Of a DNA stretch of 64,000 nt, positions 11,990 through 22,934 are shown one piece after another. Source of the DNA: Anastrepha obliqua (taxonomy: Eukaryota; Arthropoda; Insecta; Diptera; Tephritidae); contig NC_072892.1 of NCBI RefSeq assembly GCF_027943255.1, positions 120,793,792 to 120,857,791 on the forward strand, in the 5' to 3' direction. The notes below the pieces were generated by a model. It made no database searches. It saw only the letters and a list, made by a program, of their open reading frames with translations, and was not told the origin of the DNA. Made by a program: the position numbers and the translations under genes. Positions within the stretch are counted from its first letter, which is position 1; every line of letters begins with the position of its first letter.

Positions 11990-12600
11990 TGAATCCAAAG
12001 CGATAGAAATAGGCTGTCTCCAAGGCGTGCGCAAAAGGGAGATATTCTCGCTATTCCAGAAGCAGGCCGTTGACAGATGGACTGCAGATACCTGCAAAAT
12101 AACTAGACAAACGTGACCCAATTTCAGTAAATTCAGGACAGATGAGTTGTTAAACAAGCCACGAGCAGACCATTCAGAATTACATCAACAATAACCGGCC
12201 ACTGGCATTTGGGAGACCATGCCGGGAAGATAGAAACCTACAATCAAGAAGAATCTAAAGAAACAATCTTTCAGTATCTATGTCAATGCCCAAGTTTGGG
12301 TACTCGACGACAAGAATACTCGAAAAAGTCTTGATGACTAACTTGAAAGAAATTAGAGAAAAGAAAAAAGGCGACACAGGCAGATTCGTAGGCAAATCAA
12401 AATTGTTGGACTAATAAAACGCAGTGGTTCAACAAGTGGTGTGTCAAAATGGCATTTTTTGGGCTAGTTGGGTCTGGGTTGAGTCACGCAGACAACACTT
12501 TCACCACCACTGCGACGCGTATTTGTATCCGATGGCAGTCCTTCATCGGCATTCCCCCTACATGCGAATGTTTATGCTAGTATAAGAACAACAACAACAG
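11990..12600 (+). pseudogene. LINE C-terminal remnant (RNase H-type LINE) with 3' untranslated end
   Basis: Plus-strand translation, with frame breaks, reads RWTADTCKITRQT, FRTDELLNKPRADHSEL, TITGHWHLGDHAGKIE and KETIFQYLCQCPSLGTRR. This is the segment after RNase H in I/R1/Loa-like LINEs: the TGH motif followed by the Cys/His tail (C--C----E----LC-CP-L). From about 12480 the sequence becomes 3' untranslated, ending in CAACAACAACAG near 12600. Its opposite strand resembles the repeat at 29358-29560. There are no RT motifs and it is dead. The clade is not resolved beyond RNase H-bearing LINE. Confidence 0.7.
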
Positions 12601-12771
12601 TACTATACGACTTGGCCAGAACCTTTGTGCAAAACACGAAGAGGAAAGTATATATGGGACAAGACACGTCAAGTGTACTTATTTTTTCTATTTTCCTTAT
12701 TTTCCGATAAAAAATGTGTAAAAAGAAAATTTCCAAAAATTGTTTTATATAAGATTTAAAGGATTCCTTCT

Positions 12772-14260
12772 CTAATCGAAGGATAAGAATTCATTACTGC
12801 TCAGCCAACTTCTCAAATTTTTTTTGAGTCTTAGCAATTTGTCGAGGAAAATAAAATGGAGCTCGTTCATTTTCAGTTTATCCGGCCCAAAAGTGTACCA
12901 TTTAAGTCTGAAAGCCGGAGAGCCACTGAGAATATACCCCACACTATCTTCATTCTCCAAACAAGATGTACATACAGAGTGGATCATATTTCGTTCACAC
13001 GGATTTTGTCCCATAATTAGTCGGATCAGCGCTGGTAACTCACCCTTTCTCTGTCTGACAAAGAATATTGTCTTGCAGATGTCAGTAATGTATCAGCGGT
13101 TGTTTTGAGATTTGTCGCAGAAAGCCTCGATATATTCCATTGTTTCCGCTACACTTAGTCCTAAAATTTGTTCCGATTAAAGTGACGCTCCAAACAATGC
13201 AGCTCACAAGCCAGTTCGTTGCTTTGAACGTCACAGTGTCCCGCCACACGCTTAAGTTCAAGCTGATTCCACCTTGCGGCGGAGTTTAGCTTCAGCTCAC
13301 ATTTATGCACAATTTTTGCTTTCTAGGAGCTTAAGAGCTGATTGGCTGTCGCTAAAGATTATAATTTAAATTCCTTACCACCTTTCGTAAATTATCCGGT
13401 CTGCTATTTTAAGTATGTGAAAGATTTCCTATTAAAAGACTGTTGTCGATATACCTAAAGCAGTAAAGCATCTACAGTTACTATCAAAATGACATCTGGC
13501 TCTAGTACCAATTTCAGTGAAAGAGCCGTCAGTGTGGAAAGTTCTTACTGAGCTTGTCTAGAGTGTATCTGGAACCGCCCCTGCACCCTTTACGAAAAAC
13601 TAAGGACATAATTTCTTCTTCAGTTTGTCACTAGATACCTTGGTGGAAAGGTGTCTAGAGGTTTGATCATAGCAAACCGTTATTCAGCTCTGATCGAATT
13701 CGACAGAATCAGCTGATGTGCTTACGTCACTTGGGATACGCTTACAAAAAAACTGAGATTATGTTGTCGATATAAAAAAAAAATCAACCAGACACTTCAT
13801 TTCCGTCTAAACAACGACTGATTGGATGAGTACGCGAATACATGTTAAGTGATCGTGCAGAATCTTCCAAGTGACGTGGCAGTTCCCCTCACAAGTTTTT
13901 TGACGCCATTGTTAAAGAGCAAACCTGTTAAATCTATTATCCTTGATTAAATACCAGAGCAAAGGTTGTCTGAGCAGTAATCTTCTAAACAACTCCCTGT
14001 GTTCGAAACTCCATTCATCGTGTCGCAACCCATAAGAATGCAGTCGGTTTTTTTGCCTTCTCTTTAACCACTAAGTCGAGAGGTAGCAAATCCTACAAAG
14101 CATTAAATGCCGATCGTGACGTTGTACTCAATCCGTCCATAATGCCGAGGTCTAAGCTCCTTTGTAGTCTATTTTACGCAGAAACCACATGCAGCTTAAT
14201 CTTCAACGTTCGTACAAGCTCCCGAATTTTAGGAACATTTTGCTCTTGTAAGACTTGCAA
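12772..14260 (-). pseudogene. LINE remnant: RT-RNase H linker, RNase H and Cys/His tail, broken
   Basis: Read on the minus strand from the right: a linker near 14140 (GIMDGLSTTSRSAFNAL, LLPLDLVVKEKAKK), then RNase H with its first Asp in HTDGSFTEIGTRA (about 13520), a second block FSDSQSALKLL (about 13350) and a third AGHCDVQSNELACEL (about 13250). The Cys tail follows in MIHSVCTSCLENEDSVGYIL (12985-12925). Stops and shifts interrupt all parts. It faces the LINE at 11990-12600 tail to tail. The RNase H active-site pattern is largely kept, but the protein cannot be made whole. Confidence 0.75.
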
Positions 14261-14441
14261 AAGTTTGCTTGTCTCGCACAAAACAAAAACCGCAACTAAT
14301 TCTTAACATTCCCAAGCGAGTAGCTGTGATACTAACGAAAGATTATTTCAAATATATATTTAACATAAATGTAAACTGAAGCATCTGAAGCAGTGACAAG
14401 CTACCTTGCGTTTTTGGTTTCATTGAAGGATAGACATTATA

Positions 14442-14765
14442 AAGGGTGGTTAAATTTCAAGGGCCGATGTTGAATGTGAACCACACCTAAACGTCAACGA
14501 TAAGCCAGCAACAATTCAGGAGCTAAAGGATGAGATAATTTGGCACATTAATGGCATAGAACCTCATTTATGCTTCAGCGTCATCGAAAATTTGGACCAT
14601 CGGATAGAGGCAAACTGAGGCCGCGGCGGCATTTGGCCGATATTTTGTTCCATACGTAATTGAGCCATACCAATATTATCATAATAAAGAGAAATGACAA
14701 TAATTTTCTAAAAAAAATTGTATTTTATTCAAAATTAACACCGGTCCTTGAAACTTACCACCCTT
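14442..14765 (+). mobile_element. Short DD41D-family derivative with matching ends
   Basis: A 324-base element flanked by TA at 14440-14441 and 14766-14767. Its ends are inverted repeats: AAGGGTGGTTAAATTTCAAG at the left and, on the other strand, AAGGGTGGTAAGTTTCAAGG at the right. Inside, the plus strand still encodes the transposase C-terminus (KPATIQELKDEIIWHING, SVIENLDHRIEA, then a GRGG remnant), so it arose by internal deletion of an autonomous DD41D (Visitor-like) element. It has no catalytic residues and could move only with a transposase supplied elsewhere. Confidence 0.85.
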
Positions 14766-16192
14766 TAGATCAGTGAGAGGATCAGCAACTTACAAGTCTT
14801 GCGGAGGGGTGAACTTTAAGTAACTTCAGCAGTCTGTGAACTCCTCCATACAGGCTCTTGGTACTAGTTCCGTTCCATGAGAGGTTGATGTTGATCAGCC
14901 TAACAAGCCTAACTGAACCCAACTTAAATTGCCATCCAACTCTGTCTGGAGGCTTGAATTTCTTACTTTTCTCAACTTATTGCCTATCGAGAGCATTATA
15001 TAACTAAGGATCGCTAACATTAATTTTTTTTGTTTTTCTCTTTTTACTGGCTGACAAGATTCACTACTGGCCACTCGGCAGCTAACTATATAATCACTGT
15101 AAAATTTAGTTGTAATTGAATGATTGTATTTGTTGTTGGTATACACATACACCCAATACATACATAAGTGTAGAATTGAAAAGCAATACCGTTGACGCTG
15201 CGGCTGCTGAAAATTGACGCGACGCCGTTTAGCTACAAATTCGTAATTGTCGCTCCCTAAGCACAAACTAAGCACACAAACTTCTACAGCACATGGATCT
15301 ATATAATCCATATTACTATCAATCCACATACCTCTTCCTTACACCCCCCTTTCAGTAATATTCTCGATTTAATGTGGTCTACATGAATTTGACACGTATT
15401 TTAATTAATTAGAAATACTGTTGCGAATTCGCAATGTTTGCAGTAGTCACACACACATGCACACAAGTACATTCCTAGAATTATATATGATTATTGTAAA
15501 TAAGCAAATGTGCGTGTATGCGTTGGCGCCGTAATTAAAACTGTCATATGAACGTCAGCATTCGATTCAAGGCTGTTCTCATTTGCGAATTTGCTTTCAA
15601 GTGGCGTAGAAATTAATGAGCATAAAAACTGAAAAAAAATAAAACACTCTACATATGCATGCGACTGCTTAGTTGAGTGTGTGTGGGTGTTTAATAAAAG
15701 GCTTAAGATTTGCTCATTTCGTTATGAACCGCAATAGCTGACGGTTGATTCGAAGTTGGTTAGATCCGTCACTTTGGGGTTAATATTTTCACACACTTGC
15801 CGACTTCTATTTACAAGGACGACACTTCAAAAATCAATTTCACTTATTTAATGACATACGTGAAAAAGGCGCCTGAGCAGATATTAAATTTTTTTAAACA
15901 CAAATACAGTTATAGCAAGGGAACTTCAGGAAAATTTGCATATTACAAAAATATTTTAGTCAAAATGGAGTAAAATGAGAGCTAGAAAATTTTGGGTTGG
16001 GAAATATGTTCATAGCGTTTTTATATTTTCTTTTATTTTCCAACGATTTGTTTGCTGTTTGGCAAAGAGTAAGTATTTATTCGATAGAACTCTTTCTACT
16101 CTACAAAACTATGTTAATTGCATTTCTGAGTTATCTAATTTTGTAATAGTTTTGAAGCTCAGCAATAGAATACCCAGAAGGCAAAAATTAAC
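14766..16192. other. Non-coding
   Basis: A 144-codon open frame on the minus strand (14895-15329) has no recognisable domain and I treat it as chance. CA/TG simple repeats lie near 15440-15490 and 15680. No element boundary seen. Confidence 0.5.
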
Positions 16193-16610
16193 ATTTTGGA
16201 CACCTGCTCTTTTTTGTTTTTCATCGAGATCAAAACGCTGCCGAAGCATCCCGGAACAATTGCGACATCTATAGAGTAGATGTCATAGGCGAGCCTACAG
16301 CAAGGAAATGGTTTGCAAATTTCAAAAATGGCGGCTTTGACGTCGATGACACGTCGTGCAGAGGAAAGCCTTCTGAATTCGATGGAGAACGTCTCACATC
16401 AATTTTGCAGGAGAACGATCGCCGTACCAGTCGTGAATTGGCGGAAAAAATTAACTGCGATCATAAAATTATTCTCAATCATTTTCATTCAATGGGATTT
16501 ACCGAAAAATTGGGAGCCTGGATGCCTCACGGAGACAACGAAAAAAACAAAGAAAGTCGAATTCTATGCGTTTCTCAAGAGCAGACCCATCTCCTCTGCA
16601 ACTAAATACA
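16193..16610 (+). pseudogene. Mariner transposase N-terminal fragment (mellifera-like)
   Basis: The plus strand encodes FFVFHRDQNAAEASRN, then ARKWFANFKNGGFDVDD, RRTSRELAEKINCD and GFTEKLGAWMPH. These are the two helix-turn-helix regions and the WVPHEL motif (here WMPH) of a mariner transposase, most like the mellifera subfamily. It runs until about 16600, where the catalytic domain should begin but does not. A SINE body follows. It is truncated and inactive. Confidence 0.75.
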
Positions 16611-16669
16611 TGTTTTCGCATATTGGCGGAGGTCAAAAATTTCACGAAATGAGGCTGTTTGAAAGATAA

Positions 16670-16815
16670 AACTACTCACGCTTTTTGGGTATTTAGCCGA
16701 AGTACTCTTCAAATTTGTGGTATATTTTGATGTTTTCCCACAAATGGAGGTTTCTACAGTTTTATATCACCAAAAGGCAACCGATTTCTTATGATCGGTT
16801 ACGATGGCCGCAGTC
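16670..16815 (-). repeat. Degenerate SINE body
   Basis: GGTATTTAGCCGAAG, TTGTGGTATATTTTGATGTT and CAAATGGAGGTTTCTACAG align in order with the body of the SINE at 872-1184 and 37386-37622. The tRNA-like head is missing or unrecognisable, and divergence is high. Confidence 0.6.
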
Positions 16816-17009
16816 AAATAGATTCGGTAAAATTTGAGTTAACGGCGGATAGTTGAAGGAACAAATATCCAGTATGGAGAATATTTAGTTTCGTACAAAT
16901 TGCAATGAACGAAATATCATATAAGGCGTTGATATAACGTAGAAATTCTATGCTACTTGCGGGTAGCTAAAAAAGACACACATATTGGATATGGGAAAAA
17001 GTTTCCGTC

Positions 17010-17712
17010 CTTTCTTATCCAAAGTTACGAATTATTTAAGCAATTAAGTATGAGGTATATGCGATTGGAAGCTACAACTTTACTCCATCTGTCAAGCACC
17101 ACACGGTTTCCACTGATGAAAATTCGAGCTTTTTTGACTTGATCCATTCGTTGAGCCAGTTTACGATGCTCTCGTAAGAAGTGAACCTCTCTCCAATAAG
17201 GGCGGACTACATTGATCGGAACAGATGGTAATCCGAAAGAACAATGTCTGGGGAATACGGCGGGTGGGACAAGATTTCCCAATTCAGTCCCTATAAATAT
17301 TTTTGGACCGACTTAGCAACGTGTGGCCTGGCGCTGTCATGCAGCAAAATCAATTTGTCATGTCTATCAACCCATTCCGGCCGCTTTTCTTTGAGAGCTA
17401 GATTCAAACGCATTAGCTGCAGTCTGTAACGATCGCTAGTGATGATCTCAAATTGTTCAAGGAGTTCATAATAGATGCCACCCTTCTGATCCCACGAGAT
17501 GCACAACATAGCCTTTGAAGCATGAATATTTTTTTCGCTGTCGATGGACCTTAGATCATCGTCTCTAAGCGTCTCTCGATCAAAAACCAACTCTGCATTT
17601 GAGACATTTTAGCTGAACTTTTCTTTGAAAGATAATAGTGAAGCATAAATTCCCGCAAATGCTGTTTTTTGGGACGAACGTAGACATTTTTGACATTAGA
17701 TGAAAAAGGATC
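17010..17712 (-). pseudogene. Mariner transposase, internally deleted and broken
   Basis: Minus strand. The N-terminus near 17690 (NVYVRPKKQHLREFMLHYYL) jumps after about 30 residues to ERRLETMI, which lies beyond the HTH in the family, so about 100 residues are missing. The catalytic part follows: KAMLCISWDQKGGIYYELLE, ILLHDSARPHVAKS and HPPYSPDIVLSDYHLF. Thirty-four residues separate the last two Asp, counting one stop (D,D34D). The first Asp block is lost. It is Mos1-like, resembles 3461-4756, and is dead. Confidence 0.85.
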
Positions 17713-18139
17713 TCTACACTTCAAACGAATGTCAACCAGTGCCATCGAGACCTCACATATACATCTTCAAATTACCAGTCTATCACTAGAGCGAACACCA
17801 AAATAGTATCTGCAGCGACACTTCTTTTACGAAACTTATTCCCATGCCCAATAAAAAATTGTGCCTGATGAAAAATCAAAATGAAAATGAGCTGAACTCT
17901 GTTGGTATGAAAATGCGATCGTTCACAAAAGTATGCCACGGCGATTACCATACACGAGTATGCATTCGAAACACTTGATCCATTGTCCATATTTAGCTAT
18001 CTTAATTAAGTATTTATCTCTAATATGGAAAAAAGTGTATAGGAGAAAAAAAATCCTGATAAGGATGAGTGAAATCGGCTATTTTGTATAAGTGATGTGA
18101 AGGTCTATTTTGGTTTCAACGAAATACTTTAGAAAAATA
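17713..18139. other. Non-coding
   Basis: No domain or element end seen. A 72-codon minus-strand frame is without recognisable features. Confidence 0.5.
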
Positions 18140-18354
18140 AAAGGTTGCACAAAATTAATAACCCTATAGGAAACTTATAGTTTTTGCCGTAGGTCAATCA
18201 TACTTAACACTTGTGACCTAGACAGCTGCAGTATACAAACAAACAAGCAGTGGAGCGCCTAAAGGTCGAAATAAAGATTTTTTTCACTCAAAATTACTGG
18301 TTTTTGTTTAATAATTTCAAAAACGAAACTGGATGGTTAATTTTGCGCCACCTT
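18140..18354. mobile_element. MITE with GGTGGCGCAAAATTAA-type ends
   Basis: About 215 bases. The left end reads AAGGTTGCACAAAATTAATA and the right end, read on the other strand, AAGGTGGCGCAAAATTAACC. TA is next to the right end (18354-18355) and at 18138-18139. No coding capacity. Its interior (ACACTTGTGAC, GACAGCTGCAG, ATACAAACAAACAAG) is shared with 21557-21705. Its end matches the transposase remnant at 7318-7620, so a Tc1/mariner-type source is likely. Confidence 0.8.
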
Positions 18355-19164
18355 ACGCTTAAAATAGTATAAATCGTAAACTTCAAATAATTGTACATTT
18401 GATTCGAACTCCCTCCCGATTCATTCCGCGAAAGCCTTAATCTCACCTACCTTGTAAATAGCGATTAAATAACGCTCGAAAGTTTAAAAACTTGTTGTGG
18501 GATGTCTGCGTTGACGTTAAGTGCCATTCATAGCAAATGACAAATTCAATTTTCAATCTGTTCACACTCTGCTTGTCGGCAAACATTTAGCTGCTCTACC
18601 GCACGTTCACCCGTTCACCTACCCACTCGTTCACTTGCCCTTCCTTTATTCCTTCCTTCCTTTATTCTTCCTTCCTTCCTTTGCATCTCCCGTTTTGTAC
18701 TTAACGACGCGGAATGTTTACTTACGCACTCAAAATATTGTGGAAAGCGCAAAAGTAATCAAACGCTTGAAAAAGCTTAAAAGCGCACGATTTACTGCTA
18801 GCCACTGGCTAACCGGCCATCCAGTCTGTTGCAGATATTTCTTTAACAGATGTCACCCATATTTGCTGTGGTTGTTGCGACACTTTTCAATATCCTTGCC
18901 GATTGGTCGGTGCTATCAAGTGGACAAGTGGATGGCAAATTTAAGTGCGTTTTTCGTGTTTTATTAGCTTCCCTTTTCGGCTTTTATATGGGCGACATAC
19001 TCGTAAAAAGTTATGCCAAATTGAATTGATTGCATTTGTACGAGTAGGAATTAGGTTTATTAAAAGTGGACAACAAGTCGATTTTATTGGCTATATACAA
19101 ATATATGAAAGTGGTGTTGGTGCTGCTTTGTGTTGCGAAAGTGTTGTTTAAGGACAGACTAAAA
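18355..19164. other. Non-coding with CTTC/TTCC simple repeat
   Basis: A pyrimidine-rich TTCC/TTTA repeat at about 18635-18685. The 148-codon plus-strand frame 18521-18967 runs through this simple repeat and has no recognisable domain. I treat it as chance. Confidence 0.5.
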
Positions 19165-19800
19165 TAATATATAAAATGGGTTTATTCTTTTTCAAAATAT
19201 TTTGCTTGAAAATCAATGCACTTCTGCTCTACTTGAACTAACTTTCAAAACTCTTTTGCCACTCTGAAGTGGATACCTCCAAAATGAGTTGTTTAAGGAC
19301 TTCAACAGCTTCTTTAGGTGTTGAGAAAGGTTGACCCCGCATTTTATTTTTGATGCTCAGGAACAAAAAGAAATCATAAGGTGCCAAATCAGGCCTGTAA
19401 GGCAAATGAGCTATTAATTCGATCTTATGTGTGCTCAAAAACCGTCTTGTGTGATTCCTGAGAGCTCGCATTGTGTTGGTGAAGAATGATTCGTCTTTGG
19501 CGGTTGATTTTTCTTAATTATCCATAAACTGCTGGCAAAAAAATGGTTGTCTACTAATTAGAATTAATTTTTTAAGTTTCTCTATTGGTACAGTTGTGAC
19601 ATGACAAGATTCTATGAAAAACTAGGCGACCTTTGAGATGTTTCTTTCGCGAAAAATTATTGTTGGATTAAGCTCGTCTTGGAACACCCGTACAGTCGAT
19701 TGTTGTTTTTTCAGCTCATATGTATAGATCTAAGATTTGTTACCTGTTGCGATGTCATAGACGTCCCTTGAACCACATTCTCCAATATTTCTTTACGCCA
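19165..19800 (-). pseudogene. Mariner transposase catalytic-domain remnant
   Basis: Minus strand, right to left: DIATGNKS in place of the usual TGDES, QQSTVRVFQDELNP, then a degraded middle, then RFLSTHKIELIAHLPYRPDL, APYDFFLF and EVSTSEWQKSFES. The order and the PYSPDLAP-DFFLF block identify a mariner (D,D34D) catalytic domain. The first Asp is replaced by Asn. The second catalytic block (HHDN) is destroyed, leaving only the third Asp. No N-terminal DNA-binding part was seen. Confidence 0.8.
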
Positions 19801-20014
19801 CGTTGGTACTCCTTGTACACCAGAGTTTCACGGTAGTTAAGTGTGGGGCTTTAACGCCAAAAGTCGAAGTAAGTTGATCAATGCACTCCTGTTTTGATAA
19901 TATAAGTCGCAAATCATAGTAAATCACGAGTTAACTCCACCCATTTGGGCGAGATGAATTTGTTTCAACACACTGAAAAAAGGGAAAATGAGAAAGCTCG
20001 TAAGTGAACACGAT

Positions 20015-20286
20015 ATATCGTCCCCTTAGTATTAAAATAGCCTATACATTTTTTGATGCTTTGAGAAAATGAATTTCAAACTTTTTGTCGCAAGTAGCTC
20101 TCACTCAAATCTCGTTATGTCTGTAAATATTTATTATTTTTTGACTGACGTTTTGACCCACTTTGTGGAACTAGAATTTGACAAAATTTTGACCACATAT
20201 AAAATCGACGATGGAGAATCCAAAAATTCAATAAAAAATAATAGCCTATGAGCACATAGGCTATTGTTATACTAAGGGGACGATAT
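20015..20286. mobile_element. Short inverted-repeat element with a subterminal hairpin
   Basis: About 272 bases. The left end reads ATATCGTCCCCTTAGTAT and the right end, on the other strand, reads the same 18 bases. Both continue to AATAGCCTAT. Near the right end AATAGCCTATG and CATAGGCTATT form a perfect 11-base stem around a 4-base loop (20240-20265). No protein motifs. The flanks hint at a TA target (14-15 before the left end), but the right flank is TG, so the duplication is uncertain. Confidence 0.7.
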
Positions 20287-21556
20287 GTAAGTTTATGCTA
20301 AAAAATAGCAAACTTTTCGATAAAAATATCACATCACGGCTCATCACATGTTGTTGTACAAAGGCGCCAAATATAAAGGCAATCCTCGTACTAATACTAA
20401 GGGCATTAATGAATTAACTAAATTAACCGATACAAATTTTCCATGCAAATGCAAGCTCAACGATGTGATTCCGATAGAGATATGGTGCAATTCAAAAATG
20501 ACAGATTACCAAATTTTGCCATACAAAGCAAAATTGTTAGACTAAGTCATAGGACACAATTCTAACTCCACACATATTCTTATACTCTTCCCATCAGTCG
20601 TTCTATAGTCGGCAACGAAGAAATGTGGGCAGTAGTTGTGTTGTTTTTTTCTTATATGATCCTGTATTGATCTCAGTTTTTGCCGAACTTTGTTCTACAG
20701 AAACCGCTGTTATACCTCATATTACGTCGGCAAATCAGCTGATTCCTTCAAATGCTCTGACTGCCGATTAACGCTTTGATGTTGGCCACACTTTTGCATT
20801 CTGTACATCGTGAGTTCCATTTATGATTCGTTCTATTCGTTTTGCTTTTCGTCATTTTGGCAGCAAAGCCTTCTCTGATTGGTGCAAAAATATAATATTT
20901 ATAATATGTATTTTAGATACAAATTCTTTGTTGAACTGATAACATTTGAATTGATTAGCTCTTGTAAAATTTTGAAAAAATAAAAAGTTTAAAATTTCGA
21001 AAATAGTTTTTTTTGAGAATATGTGTTATTTTTAAATGTGCTTCATCTTCCACTAGTATTTCATCTTTAATGCTGTTTTGTTCCAAACATCCACATATAT
21101 AGTATCAATTTTAAAGAATGAGTACAACTCTTTATTTTTCTTGTAATAAATTAATCGTCTGAATCTTCTCTTTAAGTACTCCAAATACACTTTCGACAAC
21201 AGTTTGATATCCGTCCTTACAACACTCATAAAAACGATCCGTATCGTTCCAGTGGGAATTGCACGTGAGTCTGAGCTGAACAACCCAAGAAAACACGTTA
21301 ACTATTATGGAAGTACTGAACAAAAGCCAAGTATCATAAATTAATAATAACCACAATTTTTATGAAAATCCGGTTATTACTAATTTATTTAACATAACAA
21401 CACTTCTATGTGAAAATATTAAAAAACTTTCTCGAGTGAAATGAAATAATCGGGATCACTACCAATTAATACAAATACTCTCAGAAGCTATGTACAGAGA
21501 TATACATAGATGTTCATCAAAATCACGTGACAATCCAAATTGGTTATGTATGTACC
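20287..21556. other. Non-coding
   Basis: AT-rich. No gene, RNA or element boundary recognised. Open frames are short and unsupported. Confidence 0.55.
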
Positions 21557-21705
21557 AGATAGCGCAAAATTGATCAGCTCATCGACAGATGTATATCTTT
21601 TGCAACAGGCATCGTACGTCAATCACTTTTGACACTTGTGACATAGACAGCTGCAGCATACAAAGAGACAAGTAGTGATGCGCGTAAAGGGCAAGAGGAA
21701 GGTCT
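21557..21705. repeat. Partial copy of the 18140 MITE family
   Basis: TAGCGCAAAATTGATCAG near 21559 resembles that family's end. The interior from about 21610 (CGTCAATCACTTTTGACACT, TGTGACATAGACAGCTGCAG, then ATACAAAGAGACAAGTAG) follows the same order as 18190-18260. The right end is missing. Confidence 0.7.
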
Positions 21706-22056
21706 TTCGTAAAAAAAGTTATTCAGAACGTTCAACGAAAATTTGTATATTTCAACGCGTCTTCGACTTCGTCTAATATTTTGTTGCAGATGCAGGAAAC
21801 ATTTTTGGTTATCGCCACATCATTCACCAGTTGCTTATACGAAAAATATAAGGAGCAGAAACTGGTCACGGATCTAAGTATTTCAATATTAATTCAAGCA
21901 CACCAGTGGGATACTACAGGGTGGTTGATATAAAGTTTGAAATTTGAGCTGCCGATTTTCTTTAGTCTCAGAACTAAACTAGCATTAATGGTTTGTTAAA
22001 TTTTGTGAATTAGTTATGGTAGATTCCCTCTTTTGCTTGAACAAAATTTAAAAATA

Positions 22057-22934
22057 AAGGGTCTTCCAGTAAGAGATGTTATTTTGATAAAATATCAATA
22101 ATTTCGTTGCTTGGGTGGCACGTAGCGCCGTCTTGTTGTTAATAAACGTTGTCCAGATCAATACCATCCAATTCCTGCCATAAAAAATCGTTAAACATCT
22201 CTCGATAGCGCAATCCATTCACCATAACTTCTGCTCCATCTTCACTTTCGAAAAGTAAGGTCCAATGACTCCGCCGGACCATAAACCGCACCAAACAGTC
22301 TCACGTTGAAGATAGAGAGGCTTTTCAACAATAACTCTTGGATTTTCTAAGCCCCAGATCCGACAATTTTGATTGTTGTTGACGAAGCCACCGAGGTGGA
22401 AATGGGTTTCATCACTCAAGATGATTTTTCGATGGAATTCCGGACCATTTTGATGCATTTCAACGACCCAATCAGCAAAGACACGACATTGTTGATGATC
22501 GGCCGGTTTGAGGTTCTTGTGTTAACTGGGCTTTCTAAGCCTTAAGACCCAAATCTTTATGCAAAATACGGTGTAATGACGTTTGTGGAATGCCTGATTC
22601 CAAAGAACGACGAGGAATGGGCAAACCTGGGTTTTCTTCAACACTTTCGGCTATTCTTGAGCGACGTGCACGGGTTTTATTCCTCACATCAGTAACTTGT
22701 CCCAACGGCTCGAATTTCTTCACCAATTTCTGTATTGCGGTTCGACAAGGTGCTTCACGATGACCCAAAAATGTTCGAGTTCTACGAACCGTCTCTGCCA
22801 AACTTTCACCATTTTTATAGAGAACTTTAATAATTTCCATACGTTGTTTATACGTATATCGTTCCATTTTTATTAATGGCGTAGTTTCTACTTGTCTACC
22901 TATTCAAAATAACACCTGTTATTGGAAAACCCTT
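22057..22934 (-). mobile_element. DD41D (Visitor-like) element, C-terminally deleted, with both ends
   Basis: The ends are inverted repeats: AAGGGTCTTCCAGTAAGAGA then TGTTATTTTGA at the left; AAGGGTTTTCCAATAACAGG then TGTTATTTTGA, read on the other strand, at the right. The transposase starts at 22867 (MERYTYKQRMEIIKVLYKNG) and shows HTH regions and the linker to about 22540. After a frame break come ILSDETHFHLGGFVN (first Asp), ETVWCGLWSGGVIGPYF, and in another frame NGLRYREMFNDFL and QQDGATCH (second Asp). It then runs directly into the terminal repeat, so the third Asp and C-terminus are deleted. Non-functional, but the ends are recognisable. Confidence 0.88.

Noticed and set aside
14895..15329. 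144-codon minus-strand open frame
   Set aside because: No recognisable motif, start context or neighbouring exon signals; likely chance.
18521..18967. 148-codon plus-strand open frame
   Set aside because: It runs through a TTCC/TTTA simple repeat and shows no domain or splice context.
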